30,179 bases of DNA from DASUME01 sp041179425 (GTDB taxonomy: Bacteria; Myxococcota_A; Polyangia; Polyangiales; DASUME01): contig JBEGTL010000027.1 in assembly GCA_041179425.1 (NCBI GenBank), forward strand, positions 1-30,179, written 5' to 3'. The stretch's first letter is position 1, and each line of letters opens with the position of its first letter. The position numbers and the translations under genes were made by a program. A model generated the notes under the pieces. That model was not told the origin of the DNA. It did not search any database and saw only the letters and a list, made by a program, of their open reading frames with translations. Shown here in pieces: positions 16,089 to 23,383 of this stretch.

Positions 16089-17024
16089 ATGTGGAGAGAG
16101 TGCTTAGCTTTCTCGGTTGTCTTGACGAGCGCAGCGCTCGTCTACGGAGCGAACGAGGAAAATCCGTGGCCTAGCTTCCGCACGCCGGTCGCAGGGCCCG
16201 CGCGCGCCATCGGTGAGTACTCGGGCGGCTGTCTGCAAGGGGCCGAGGCACTTCCCCTCGACGGTGAGGGCTACCAAGTCATGCGCCCGAGCCGCAAGCG
16301 CTACTACGGGCACCCCGCGCTCGTCGACGTGGTGCAAAAGCTCGGACGCCGCGTGCACAACCAACAGCTCGGCACGGTGCTGATCGGCGACCTGAGTCAG
16401 GTCCGCGGAGGTCGCGCCGCGAGCGGACACGCCAGCCATCAGACCGGGCTCGACGTCGACATCTGGTACGCCCACCCCGCGCGCGCAGCCAAAAAGAGTC
16501 TGTCGCTCGATGCGCGCGAGGTCCTCAAGGCCGAAGACGTGGTCGATCTCCAGCATCAGGTCATCGTGCCGCGCTGGCGCAAACACGTCGCGCGCGTGCT
16601 GCGTCTCACCGCCGACGACCCGCGCGTCGAGCGCGTCTTCGTCAACCCCGTCATCAAACACTCGTTGTGTGAGCAGCCTGGCGAGAGCCGTGCCTGGCTG
16701 CGCAAGATTCGGCCGTGGTACGGACACGCCGATCACTTCCACGCGCGCCTCGCCTGCCTGCCCTCCGACCTGGACTGCAAGGCCCAGGCGCCGCTCGCCC
16801 CCGGTGACGGCTGCGACAAGCTGGGCAGCTGGCTGCGCACCAAGCGCCCGGGGCCGGTCGCGCCGTCCGCACGCAAGCCCGTCCGCAAGGGCGGCCCGCC
16901 CAAGGCGCTGGTCGAGTATCGCAAGGCGATAGCCCAAGGGCACGGCTGGCCCGAGCGCTGCAACGCGCTGCTCGAGCCCGAGCTGCCCGCGACCGGTCGT
17001 CTGGCGCAGAGCGACCCGCGCTAA
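16089..17024 (+). CDS. mepA: Penicillin-insensitive murein endopeptidase, MepA family (M74)
   Basis: 311 aa from the ATG at 16089; a GTG at 16074 would add five residues. The N-terminus MWRECLAFSVVLTSAALVYGA is a signal peptide, so the enzyme acts in the periplasm. Family motifs are present: SGHASHQTGLDVDIWY holds the first zinc ligands (H117 and D124 by alignment with H113/D120 of E. coli MepA), and YGHADHFHARL holds the third (H218) and catalytic-region histidines. Zinc LAS peptidases of this family cut the D-Ala-mDap cross-link of peptidoglycan. The protein is somewhat longer than E. coli MepA (274 aa), the extra being a Lys/Pro/Arg-rich segment near 265-285 and the C-terminal end. No Shine-Dalgarno sequence is clear. 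The ZIP transporter gene follows 71 bp later. Confidence 0.93.
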   Translation: MWRECLAFSVVLTSAALVYGANEENPWPSFRTPVAGPARAIGEYSGGCLQGAEALPLDGEGYQVMRPSRKRYYGHPALVDVVQKLGRRVHNQQLGTVLIGDLSQVRGGRAASGHASHQTGLDVDIWYAHPARAAKKSLSLDAREVLKAEDVVDLQHQVIVPRWRKHVARVLRLTADDPRVERVFVNPVIKHSLCEQPGESRAWLRKIRPWYGHADHFHARLACLPSDLDCKAQAPLAPGDGCDKLGSWLRTKRPGPVAPSARKPVRKGGPPKALVEYRKAIAQGHGWPERCNALLEPELPATGRLAQSDPR

Positions 17025-17095
17025 CTCGACAAAGTGCCACCCGCCCCTCTAACCGCGAGACTTCGTGCCTACTGCTAGGAGCGAGGTCGAACGAC

Positions 17096-17854
17096 ATGCC
17101 CGGTTGGGTCCAAGCTGGTCTGTGGGGATTGTTGGCGGGTAGCGCGCTGTTGCTCGGCGCGGGCATCGGCTACGCACTCAAGCTGTCTGCACGCATGGTC
17201 GCCGGCGTGATGGCCGTCGGCGCGGGGGTGCTCATCTCCGCACTGTCGTTCGACCTGATGCAGGAGGCGCTCGAGGCTGGCGGCATGCTGGCCACCGCGT
17301 TCGGGTTCTTGTCCGGTGCGACGGTGTACAGCGCGGCCAACTACCTGCTCACGCGACGTGGCGCCAAGCACCGCAAGCGCTCTGGCGATCAACAAAAGGC
17401 TGAGCTCGACAACGGCGGCAGCGGGCTCGCCATCGCCCTGGGCGCTCTGCTCGACGGCATCCCCGAGTCGATCGTGATCGGGGTCAGCCTGCTCGAGGGC
17501 AAGGGCGTCAGCACCGTCACCGTGATCGCGGTCTTTTTGTCCAACTTGCCCGAGGGGCTGTCGTCGGCCGCAGGCATGAAGCGCTCAGGTCGCTCCAAGG
17601 GCTACGTGTTTGGGGTGTGGAGCGTCATCGCCCTCGCCTCCGCGCTGGCCGCCTCGCTCGGCTACCTGAGCTTTGGGTCGGCCGCGCCCGAGACCATCGC
17701 CGCCACCACGGCCGTGGCCGCGGGTGCCATCCTGGCCATGCTCTCCGACACGATGATGCCCGAGGCCTCCGAGGGCTCGCACGAGTTCACGGGCGTACTC
17801 ACCGTACTCGGCTTCTTGGCGGCCTTTGTGTTCAGCCACCTGGGCAAGCACTGA
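17096..17854 (+). CDS. ZIP-family divalent metal transporter
   Basis: 252 aa, with eight or so hydrophobic helices and the two hallmark metal-binding helices: DGIPESIVIG (120-129, TM4) and SNLPEGLSSA (149-158, TM5). Members import Zn2+, Fe2+ and related ions across the inner membrane. The loop between TM3 and TM4 (residues 86-108) is charged (RRGAKHRKRSGDQQKAELDN) but lacks the histidine-rich stretch common in ZIP proteins. AGGAGCGAGG lies 8-10 bases upstream of the ATG at 17096, a strong ribosome-binding site. The gene is 71 bp downstream of mepA, which also needs zinc; a link is only suggestive. It converges with a 2-bp gap on the small gene 17857-18069. Confidence 0.93.
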   Translation: MPGWVQAGLWGLLAGSALLLGAGIGYALKLSARMVAGVMAVGAGVLISALSFDLMQEALEAGGMLATAFGFLSGATVYSAANYLLTRRGAKHRKRSGDQQKAELDNGGSGLAIALGALLDGIPESIVIGVSLLEGKGVSTVTVIAVFLSNLPEGLSSAAGMKRSGRSKGYVFGVWSVIALASALAASLGYLSFGSAAPETIAATTAVAAGAILAMLSDTMMPEASEGSHEFTGVLTVLGFLAAFVFSHLGKH

Positions 17855-17856
17855 CG

Positions 17857-18069
17857 CTACGAGCGCTTCTTGCCCGTCAGCGCGACTTCGCGCAGGGAGG
17901 TCAGTGCCAGCGTCACGTCTACCGCGTCGCTGCCCCGATAAAAGCGCAGCCGCTTCTCGAAGATGGCGCGCAGCCGCTCGGTCAGAGGCAGCGCCGCGAA
18001 CTCGTTCGTCGACAGCGAGACGGTGCCCGCCGGGGTCTCGATCACGACGCGATCGAACGCGAGCGCCAC
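17857..18069 (-). CDS. Small unknown protein downstream of the truncated haemoglobin
   Basis: 70 aa from a GTG at 18069, only 4 bp after the stop of the globin gene, so the two probably form one transcript. Two short beta-like strands (FDRVVIETPAGTVSL, AVDVTLALTSLREVAL) flank a helix with the basic segment ERLRAIFEKRLRFYRG. No signal peptide, no cysteine or metal motif. I do not recognise a family. The composition is protein-like, which supports a real gene. If the amber codon in the globin gene stops translation, polarity may reduce expression of this gene. Confidence 0.55.
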   Translation of the reverse strand: MALAFDRVVIETPAGTVSLSTNEFAALPLTERLRAIFEKRLRFYRGSDAVDVTLALTSLREVALTGKKRS

Positions 18070-18073
18070 GGCG

Positions 18074-18439
18074 TCAACCCAGCACGGCCCGACGTGTACT
18101 GCCGACCACTACCATCACTTCGTCGATCACCGGAGGCTCGACCTTGAGCTCGCGCAACGTGTCGGCCAGGTGTCCCGCGACGATGTCGAAGTGTTCGTCG
18201 GAGAGGCCTCGCTCGCGCACCAGCTTGCGGTGCGCTTCGTCGAGCGGTCGAAACGTGTAGCGCTCCGGGGCGCCAAACGCCCAGGCCAAGAAAACCGTCT
18301 GCTTACGGATCAGTGCGTCCATGTCGAGCCCCGCGAAGAACCCGCTCACCCGCGGATCGCCGAGCAGCTTCTCCTAGAGCAGCGTCGCCGCCGCGAACAG
18401 TGCGGCCTCTCCCCCGACTCGGTCGTCCAGCGTGTGCAC
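18074..18439 (-). pseudogene. Truncated haemoglobin (group 1) interrupted by one in-frame TAG at the TyrB10 position
   Basis: Reading from the GTG at 18439 gives 121 codons, the normal length of a group 1 truncated haemoglobin, with one interruption: TAG at 18376-18374, codon 22. Around it the frame reads LDDRVGGEAALFAAATLL, stop, EKLLGDPRVSGFFAGLDMD, KQTVFLAWAFGAPERYT, DEAHRKL, AGHLADTLRELKV. Relative to M. tuberculosis trHbN (Tyr33 B10, Gln58 E11, His81 F8), the TAG to Q47 spacing is 25 and the TAG to H70 spacing is 48, identical to the reference. So the stop sits exactly at the distal TyrB10 codon. The rest of the frame is intact, including the proximal histidine and distal glutamine. It may be a recent pseudogene, a sequencing error (TAC/TAT to TAG) or a readthrough gene. 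The start is the best available: GGGGGCGAG precedes the GTG. A GC hairpin repeat lies just upstream. Confidence 0.85.
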
Positions 18440-18457
18440 GAGCTCGCCCCCGTCCAA

Positions 18458-18487
18458 GCGCGCCCTCGGGCGCGCGAGCCAAGATGG
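18458..18487 (-). repeat. GC hairpin repeat in the truncated haemoglobin leader
   Basis: Perfect 8-bp stem, GCGCGCCC (18458-18465) and GGGCGCGC (18468-18475), with a 2-nt spacer (a 4-nt loop if the last pair opens). On the minus strand it is preceded by CCATCTTGGCTC and ends 18 bases before the GTG start. The flank is shared with the tal-leader copies, which also lie in the same orientation just upstream of a start codon. Confidence 0.7.
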
Positions 18488-18608
18488 ACTGCCGTCCGCG
18501 CAATGGCTTCATCTTAGCGACGGACCCGCGAGCCGCGCCTGAGCCATGGCTGCTTTGTCTCTTGCAGGGTGCGTCGACAAGCCGACTGGCAGCCCAAGTC
18601 AGCAGCCG

Positions 18609-19622
18609 TCAACCGGGCCCGTCGCTGGGGGTCCGCTCCAGCGCGCGCACCAAGAACCGGTCGAGCAGCTCGAGGTCTCGGGCCTGTGCATTGAGCTCCG
18701 ACTCGAGCGTGTCGTAGAGCCGCTCGCGGAGCGACAACAAGTCCTGGTCGTAGGTTCCACCGGCCCCGTACAGCAGCGCCTCGGAAGGCGCGCGCTCCTC
18801 GGGTTCGACAGCCTGTTCGATCATCTCCCTCCAGCGGGTCAGCAGACGGTCGCGCGGCGAAGGACCACCGTCCGGTGCGGGCAGCGTCAACAGACGGAAG
18901 ACGAAGCGCGGAAACAGCTCGGACTCGTCGGAGCCAGTGCGCACCGCCGACAGCAGGTTGCGCGCGTGCCCGAAGCGCATGTGTTGGGCAGGTTTGACGA
19001 AGGCGGCGGCACCGAGTGCCGCGCTCGCCACGCCGCCCGAGAGTCCGAGCACCGCAGGACCGTTCGAGCCGCCGCGGGTAAGGTCCCAAACGCCCGCCGC
19101 CGTGGCGGACAGAGCGCCCACGATGAGCGAGCCGAGCGCGAGCCTCAGCTCACGCATGTCGGCGCGGTCTTCGAGCTCGAACGTCATCGCCTCGATCAGC
19201 TCACCCGTGCACTCCGCCTCGAAGATGACCGCTGCAAGCTGCGTCTCGAGCGAGATGAGTCGCATGCCCAGGTCTTGTCGTGTGACCAGCATGTCGACCG
19301 ACGGAGGCGCGGGCGCACGGGCTCCCGCGAGTGCGCGCGCGACCATTGCCGAGAGCCCTGCGGCGCGCATCGTACGCCCGGCCTCGGGCGGAACGGACGA
19401 AAGCACGGGGTCGTCGTCGTCCGCGCCGCCGAGGACCTCGCTGTACGGACTGTCGCGCCCGACGAACGGGCGCACACACTCCTGACCGCGCCCCTCCCAC
19501 GGGTCGTGCACGGGCACGCGCGCGCTCGGCTCCTGTCGACCGCACCCCGCCAGCATCAGAAGTTGCAGACAGAGCGCCGGGAGGAGTCGTCTCTGGCTCG
19601 CGCCGAGGCATGAAGTCCGCAT
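18609..19622 (-). CDS. Predicted lipoprotein, unknown function
   Basis: 337 aa from the ATG at 19622. A lipoprotein signal peptide ends in LMLAGC (lipidated C27). The mature part starts with a Pro/Asp-rich linker, then a helical region (about 105-165, VTRQDLGMRLISLETQLAAV), then two Gly/Ala-rich hydrophobic stretches (about 167-187 and 193-215) that could be a membrane hairpin. The last 120 residues are charged helices (RDRLLTRWREMIEQAVEP, LLSLRERLYDTLESELNAQ). I recognise no family. The gene lies 17 bp downstream of the desaturase gene on the same strand and may be cotranscribed. A longer start at 19643 (GTG) would overlap the desaturase stop. The combination of lipid anchor and possible membrane hairpin is unusual. 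Confidence 0.72.
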   Translation of the reverse strand: MRTSCLGASQRRLLPALCLQLLMLAGCGRQEPSARVPVHDPWEGRGQECVRPFVGRDSPYSEVLGGADDDDPVLSSVPPEAGRTMRAAGLSAMVARALAGARAPAPPSVDMLVTRQDLGMRLISLETQLAAVIFEAECTGELIEAMTFELEDRADMRELRLALGSLIVGALSATAAGVWDLTRGGSNGPAVLGLSGGVASAALGAAAFVKPAQHMRFGHARNLLSAVRTGSDESELFPRFVFRLLTLPAPDGGPSPRDRLLTRWREMIEQAVEPEERAPSEALLYGAGGTYDQDLLSLRERLYDTLESELNAQARDLELLDRFLVRALERTPSDGPG

Positions 19623-19639
19623 GCCCACGGCCGACACCA

Positions 19640-20701
19640 TCACTCGGCGGAGCTGAGCTCGGCTGCGCTTAGCTCGGCGTCGGCCGCGCTGCTGGTCTCG
19701 CTCCCGGCGCGCGGCCGAGCGACGGTCCCGCGCGCGATGAACGCCTCGAGCGCACGCGCTCGCGCTTGTTGATAGTCGACCGCGCCGCGGGGCTGGCCCT
19801 TGGCCGCCATCGCGGTGGCAAACGCCGCGTCGAACATGCCGATGTCCGGGTGCCCGTCGGCGATGCGCTTCTCACTGAGGATGCGCGCCGGAGGTTTGCG
19901 TAGGTCGCGCACCAGGCCGACCGCGCTGAGCCCCTTGAGCACGTAGTAGCTGACGTCGATCTCCCACCAGAAGAAGCCCTGGTTGGAGCTGGACTGATAG
20001 TAGTGGTGGTTGTTGTGCCAGCCCTCGCCCAGCGTGATGACCGCGAGCATGAACGAGTTGCGGCTGGTGTCGGTGGTCACGTAGCGACGACGACCGAACA
20101 CGTGTGCCAACGAGTTGATGAAGAACGTGCCGTGGTAGAGCAGCACGGTGGAGAGGAAGAAGCCCGTGACGAGCGCGCTCGCGCCACCCACGGCGAGGCA
20201 CGCCAGCGCGAGCATGGTGGGCGGCACCAGGTAGTGCTTGTTGAGCCAGACGAGCTCCGGATACTTGGCGAAGTCCTTGATGGCATCGAGGTCCGTCCCG
20301 CGGTACTTGCGGCACACGATCCAGCCGACGTGACTCCACCAGAAGCCCTTGAGCGGCGAGTGGATGTCTTCAGGCGTGTCTGAGGACCTGTGGTGGTGGC
20401 GATGATGCGCGGCCCACCAGAGCGGCCCCTTCTGTGCAGCCGTGACGCCGCCAAACGCCATCAAGAACTGCATGGTGCGGCCCATCTTGTACGAGCGGTG
20501 CGCGAAGTAGCGGTGGTAGGCGCCCGTAATGAAGAACATCCGGCTCACGTAGAGCCCGATGCACAGCAGGATGTCGAAGGTGGTGACCCCCGTCACGAAG
20601 GCCAGCAGCGGGACCAGGTGCACGGTGAAGAAAGGGATGTTGTGAACCCAGTCGACGCGCTCATCGGGAGCGCGCGCAAACGCGTGAGAAGACTGCGCCA
20701 T
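19640..20701 (-). CDS. Acyl-CoA (stearoyl-CoA-type) delta-9 desaturase
   Basis: 353 aa, integral membrane di-iron desaturase. The three histidine boxes are complete: HRYFAH (63-68), HRHH with following H (H100-H104) and HNNHH (229-233, in EGWHNNHHYYQ). Hydrophobic pairs at about 24-60 and 160-190 fit the usual four-helix topology with the boxes on the cytoplasmic side. It should introduce a cis double bond into saturated acyl chains using O2 and reduced electron carrier; no cytochrome b5 or reductase domain is fused. The last 40 residues are a low-complexity Ala/Glu/Ser tail. The ATG at 20701 is chosen over one at 20761 because GGAG precedes it at good spacing. An inverted repeat at 20747-20758 lies in the leader. 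It is upstream of the 18609-19622 lipoprotein gene. Confidence 0.93.
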   Translation of the reverse strand: MAQSSHAFARAPDERVDWVHNIPFFTVHLVPLLAFVTGVTTFDILLCIGLYVSRMFFITGAYHRYFAHRSYKMGRTMQFLMAFGGVTAAQKGPLWWAAHHRHHHRSSDTPEDIHSPLKGFWWSHVGWIVCRKYRGTDLDAIKDFAKYPELVWLNKHYLVPPTMLALACLAVGGASALVTGFFLSTVLLYHGTFFINSLAHVFGRRRYVTTDTSRNSFMLAVITLGEGWHNNHHYYQSSSNQGFFWWEIDVSYYVLKGLSAVGLVRDLRKPPARILSEKRIADGHPDIGMFDAAFATAMAAKGQPRGAVDYQQARARALEAFIARGTVARPRAGSETSSAADAELSAAELSSAE

Positions 20702-20746
20702 CGAAGCTCCATAGGGGGCCAGGGAACGAACCAAATACGACTGTGC

Positions 20747-20758
20747 GTACAGTTGTAC
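20747..20758. promoter_or_regulatory. Possible TetR-type operator upstream of the desaturase gene
   Basis: GTACA-GT-TGTAC is an inverted repeat with a 2-bp spacer, 46 bp before the desaturase start, in a locally less GC-rich stretch where the promoter should be. The GTACA-N2-TGT core resembles operators of TetR-family lipid regulators such as FabR. No regulator gene for it is in the window, so this is a suggestion only. Confidence 0.35.
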
Positions 20759-20826
20759 CATGATGCCGCGCAGTCAAGGCGTTAGAGCACGTCTTGGCCG
20801 AAAGGCACCACAGTATCGCGCTGGCT

Positions 20827-21330
20827 TCAGTGCCCAAACGAGACGTGTAGTGGGCACAGGCTGCCATTGGACTCGTACGGGTTGGCGCCGAGCATCAGCA
20901 ACAGGTCGTTGCGATCGAGGTCGGGCACCGGGATGGCGCCGGGATCCCCGAACAACAGCCCACAAGACACATGTTTGGGCATCTGGTCGACCGTCGACGC
21001 CGAGAAGATGTTGCGCGTCCCGAGCGCCTTGAGCAGCGGCCGCGAGTACAGCGTGCCCGCGAGGTTGTGCACGTTGGGGTTGCCCAGGTACACGCCCACC
21101 GCGTCGCGCCCGTGCTGCGCGTGGATGGGCGCGAGCCGTCGCTCGACCTCGGCAAAGGCTTCGTCCCACGACACCTCTTCCCAGCGCGCCTGATCGGGGT
21201 CGTCGCCACGGCGAATGCGCGGCGTGCGCAGGCGATCGGGGTCGTCGTGCAGGTGGTGCAGCGTGGCGCCCTTGGGGCACAAAAAGCCGCGGCTGAACAC
21301 GTCGTCGGCATCGCCCTCGATGCGCGTCAC
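20827..21330 (-). pseudogene. Internal fragment of a molybdopterin oxidoreductase (formate dehydrogenase-like)
   Basis: About 167 codons match the N-proximal part of the catalytic subunit of molybdopterin oxidoreductases (formate dehydrogenase/assimilatory nitrate reductase type). Visible are VTRIEGDADDVFSRG followed by FLCPKG (the last cysteine of the 4Fe-4S site), RWEEVSWDEAFAEVERRL, YLGNPNVHN and LLMLGANPYESNG. The preceding CxxC...C part of the iron-sulfur motif is absent. The following ~500 residues with the cofactor domains are also gone: after NGSLC the frame leaves the homology and stops within eight residues. Full-length enzymes have 700 or more residues. With neither end, it cannot be functional. 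The deletion endpoints are near 21330 and 20860. The desaturase leader begins directly beyond the second endpoint. Confidence 0.85.
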
Positions 21331-21610
21331 GTGGGCGCGAGCACCTTGAAGATGGAGCTCATGGTGAGCTCCACGCGGACGAGCTTGCGCTCACCACCAG
21401 GAGAAAGCGGAATCAAGTCCTTCATCGGGTCCCGATCGAGTGGGCGAGAAGTAAGCTCGTCAGCAGCAATCGAGCCAACACAAATCGTCTGGATTTGCGG
21501 ACGATCTGCGTGCCCGACCCCGCCGCGCTCTGTCTCAGAACGTCGCGGCGTGGCAAAACTGTCAGGCGATTGGTGGATCGCGAGCCGCTGCCCGCCCCCC
21601 ACGGCACGGG
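21331..21610. other. Gap between NosL-like gene and oxidoreductase fragment; unrecognised short frames
   Basis: This stretch is less GC-rich than its neighbours. On the minus strand a 32-codon frame runs from the ATG at 21425 (MKDLIPLSPGGERKLVRVEL...) to a TGA at 21327 that overlaps the GTG at 21330 as GTGA. Another minus-strand frame near 21430-21510 reads as a signal-like segment (RRFVLARLLLTSLLLAHSIG). Neither can be linked to a family. They may be debris of the same rearrangement that truncated the oxidoreductase gene. Confidence 0.35.
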
Positions 21611-22024
21611 TCAGGGCGCGTTGCTGCTCGGCTGCAGCTGCGGCTTCTCGCGCGCGACGATGCGGAGGTCACGAAAGCTGAGGCCCTTGTCTGCAGGCCA
21701 AAAGCCGTAGCCCTGCGGCGTGCTGTGTCCCGCGGCGTAGCGCGACGTCATCGCATCGACCCAAGTCTTGCCGTCGGGGCTGCGCACCCAGGCAAACTTC
21801 GCCTTCTCGCCCGAGCTATTGAGCCAGGTCGCCAGGCAGCCGACGTCGTCGAAGTATCTGCGGCCGTCGTCAGGGAGCAGCGCCTGTGCCGAGGGGCGCG
21901 GATCTTCCAGCTTGGCCCCGCACAGCGAGCAGGCCTGCTTGCCCCATGCGGGCTCGACCGGCACCGGCGGCTCCGAGTGACACGCCAACACGACGAGCAC
22001 GAGCAGCACCATGAACGAGCGCAC
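21611..22024 (-). CDS. NosL-like lipoprotein
   Basis: 137 aa. The signal peptide VRSFMVLLVLVVLAC has a lipobox ending at C15, so it is a periplasm-facing lipoprotein. The mature part follows the NosL layout: CSLCGAKLEDPR, AQALLPDDGRRYFDDVGCLATWL, AKFAWVRSPDGKTWVDA, SRYAAGH, TPQGYGFWP. NosL is a copper chaperone for nitrous-oxide reductase, and relatives occur next to other copper or redox systems. A deviation is that the first motif has CxxCGA where NosL proteins usually carry CxxCGM, so a copper-binding methionine seems lost. The GTG at 22024 is chosen because AAAGGTGG precedes it at about 7 bases; an ATG at 22012 is the alternative. No nos gene is in the window. Family assignment is likely, function uncertain. 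Confidence 0.75.
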   Translation of the reverse strand: MRSFMVLLVLVVLACHSEPPVPVEPAWGKQACSLCGAKLEDPRPSAQALLPDDGRRYFDDVGCLATWLNSSGEKAKFAWVRSPDGKTWVDAMTSRYAAGHSTPQGYGFWPADKGLSFRDLRIVAREKPQLQPSSNAP

Positions 22025-22213
22025 GAGCTGGCCACCTTTCTGACGAGACTGTCTTCGCTGCGGGCTACCGCTCGCCCCCGGCCGGCACGGTATCGCTTCG
22101 ACGATCATCCTCGCCTGCGCAGCGTTGGCAAGCTCGTCGTTGGCAGAGTGCCTAGCGCACACGCCCCCATCAAAGCGATTGAGTTGTCGTGGGGAGCTGC
22201 GTTAGAGCGAGGG

Positions 22214-23359
22214 ATGCCCCCCTCGCTCCGCTGCACCGGTCTCACTTTGCTGCTCGCCTTGCTGTGCGTGGCGGGCGACGGCTGTGCGGGAGACGGGCGA
22301 AAGGGCACCAAAAACGACGACGAGCCGAGTGCGTCCGCGAGCGATGCGAGTGCACACGACGCCGCGGCCAGCCCACCCCCCGATGCGCGCGTCGAGCGCG
22401 TCGATGCTGCGAGCGCGGACGGGACGAGTCGCGACGCCGCCCTGGCCGATGCTGCGCTCCCGCACGATGCGGCCACCAGCGGCGACGCGGGCGCACCCGC
22501 CAGCGCGCCACCCGAGGGGCTCGGCAGCTGGGCCCGCGGCACGCTGATCCCCACCGCACGCACCGAGCTCGCGGTGGCGCTGCTCGACGGAAAGATCTAC
22601 GTCGCTGGGGGCTACGGGGGTCTCACGGCGTTCGAGGCGTACGACCCGGCGACCGATCAGTGGGAAAAGCTCAAGCCTCTACCCATGGGCCGCGAGCACC
22701 CTTCGCTCGCCGCGCTCGACGGCATCGTGTACTTCACCGGCGGCAACGGCAGCGAGACCTACGCGTACGACCCCAAGGCGGCCACCTGGACACCCCGCAA
22801 GTCGCTGCTGTTTGCGCGCTACGCAGCGGCCGCGGTGGCGCTGGACGGTGCCATCTACCTGCTCGGCGGCACGGGCCCGAGTGCAGAGGTCGTGCAGAAG
22901 TACGATCCCAAAGCAGACACCTGGACCGCGCGCGCGTCCCTCTCGATGTTACGCGACCACATCGCAGCGGTCGCACTCGATGGAAAGATCTACGCCCTCG
23001 GCGGTCGCCCGGGCCGCGGCGCTGTCTACGACAGCGTCGAGATCTACGACCCCGTCGCCGATCGGTTCGACCCCGGCCCCAAGATGTTGGAGGGGCGCAG
23101 CGGCTTTGGCGCTGCCGTCGTGAACGGGAAGATCTACGTCGCGGGGGGCGAGGTGCTCGTCGAGCCGTTCAGCGTGCGCGACACCGCCGAGGGCCTCGAC
23201 CCAGTCACGGGTGTGTGGACCTTCAAGGCCAAGCTCCCCACGCCTCTTCACGGGACGGGCGCGGTGGGCGTGGGCGGCCGGATGTTCTTGTTTGGCGGCG
23301 CGACGATGCCGGCCAGTGCAACCGTCAGGGCCGGCGGCGTCAACATCCTCACGCCGTAG
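22214..23359 (+). CDS. Secreted kelch-repeat beta-propeller protein
   Basis: 381 aa. A signal peptide (MPPSLRCTGLTLLLALLCVAGDGC) is followed by an Asp/Ala/Ser-rich linker (about 26-105), a pattern common in myxobacterial exported proteins. Six kelch units follow, each with a G(K/A/R/I)(I/V/M)(Y/F)xxGG strand: GKIYVAGG, GIVYFTGG, GAIYLLGG, GKIYALGG, GKIYVAGG and GRMFLFGG, separated by YDPxxDxW-type segments. Six blades make a closed propeller, so the protein is probably complete. Such propellers bind proteins or glycans. A catalytic kelch enzyme (galactose oxidase type, or N-acetylneuraminate epimerase) is not supported by any residue I can see. The cysteine at the end of the signal is in DGC, not a good lipobox. 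The ATG at 22214 is favoured because the signal peptide begins there. Confidence 0.88.
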   Translation: MPPSLRCTGLTLLLALLCVAGDGCAGDGRKGTKNDDEPSASASDASAHDAAASPPPDARVERVDAASADGTSRDAALADAALPHDAATSGDAGAPASAPPEGLGSWARGTLIPTARTELAVALLDGKIYVAGGYGGLTAFEAYDPATDQWEKLKPLPMGREHPSLAALDGIVYFTGGNGSETYAYDPKAATWTPRKSLLFARYAAAAVALDGAIYLLGGTGPSAEVVQKYDPKADTWTARASLSMLRDHIAAVALDGKIYALGGRPGRGAVYDSVEIYDPVADRFDPGPKMLEGRSGFGAAVVNGKIYVAGGEVLVEPFSVRDTAEGLDPVTGVWTFKAKLPTPLHGTGAVGVGGRMFLFGGATMPASATVRAGGVNILTP

Positions 23360-23383
23360 CGATCGCACTCGCGCGCACAACAG

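Noticed and set aside
18374..18376. Pyrrolysine insertion at the globin amber codon
   Set aside because: Nothing in the window (no pylT-like tRNA, no pyl genes) supports it, and no globin is known to use pyrrolysine. Mutation or sequencing error is simpler.
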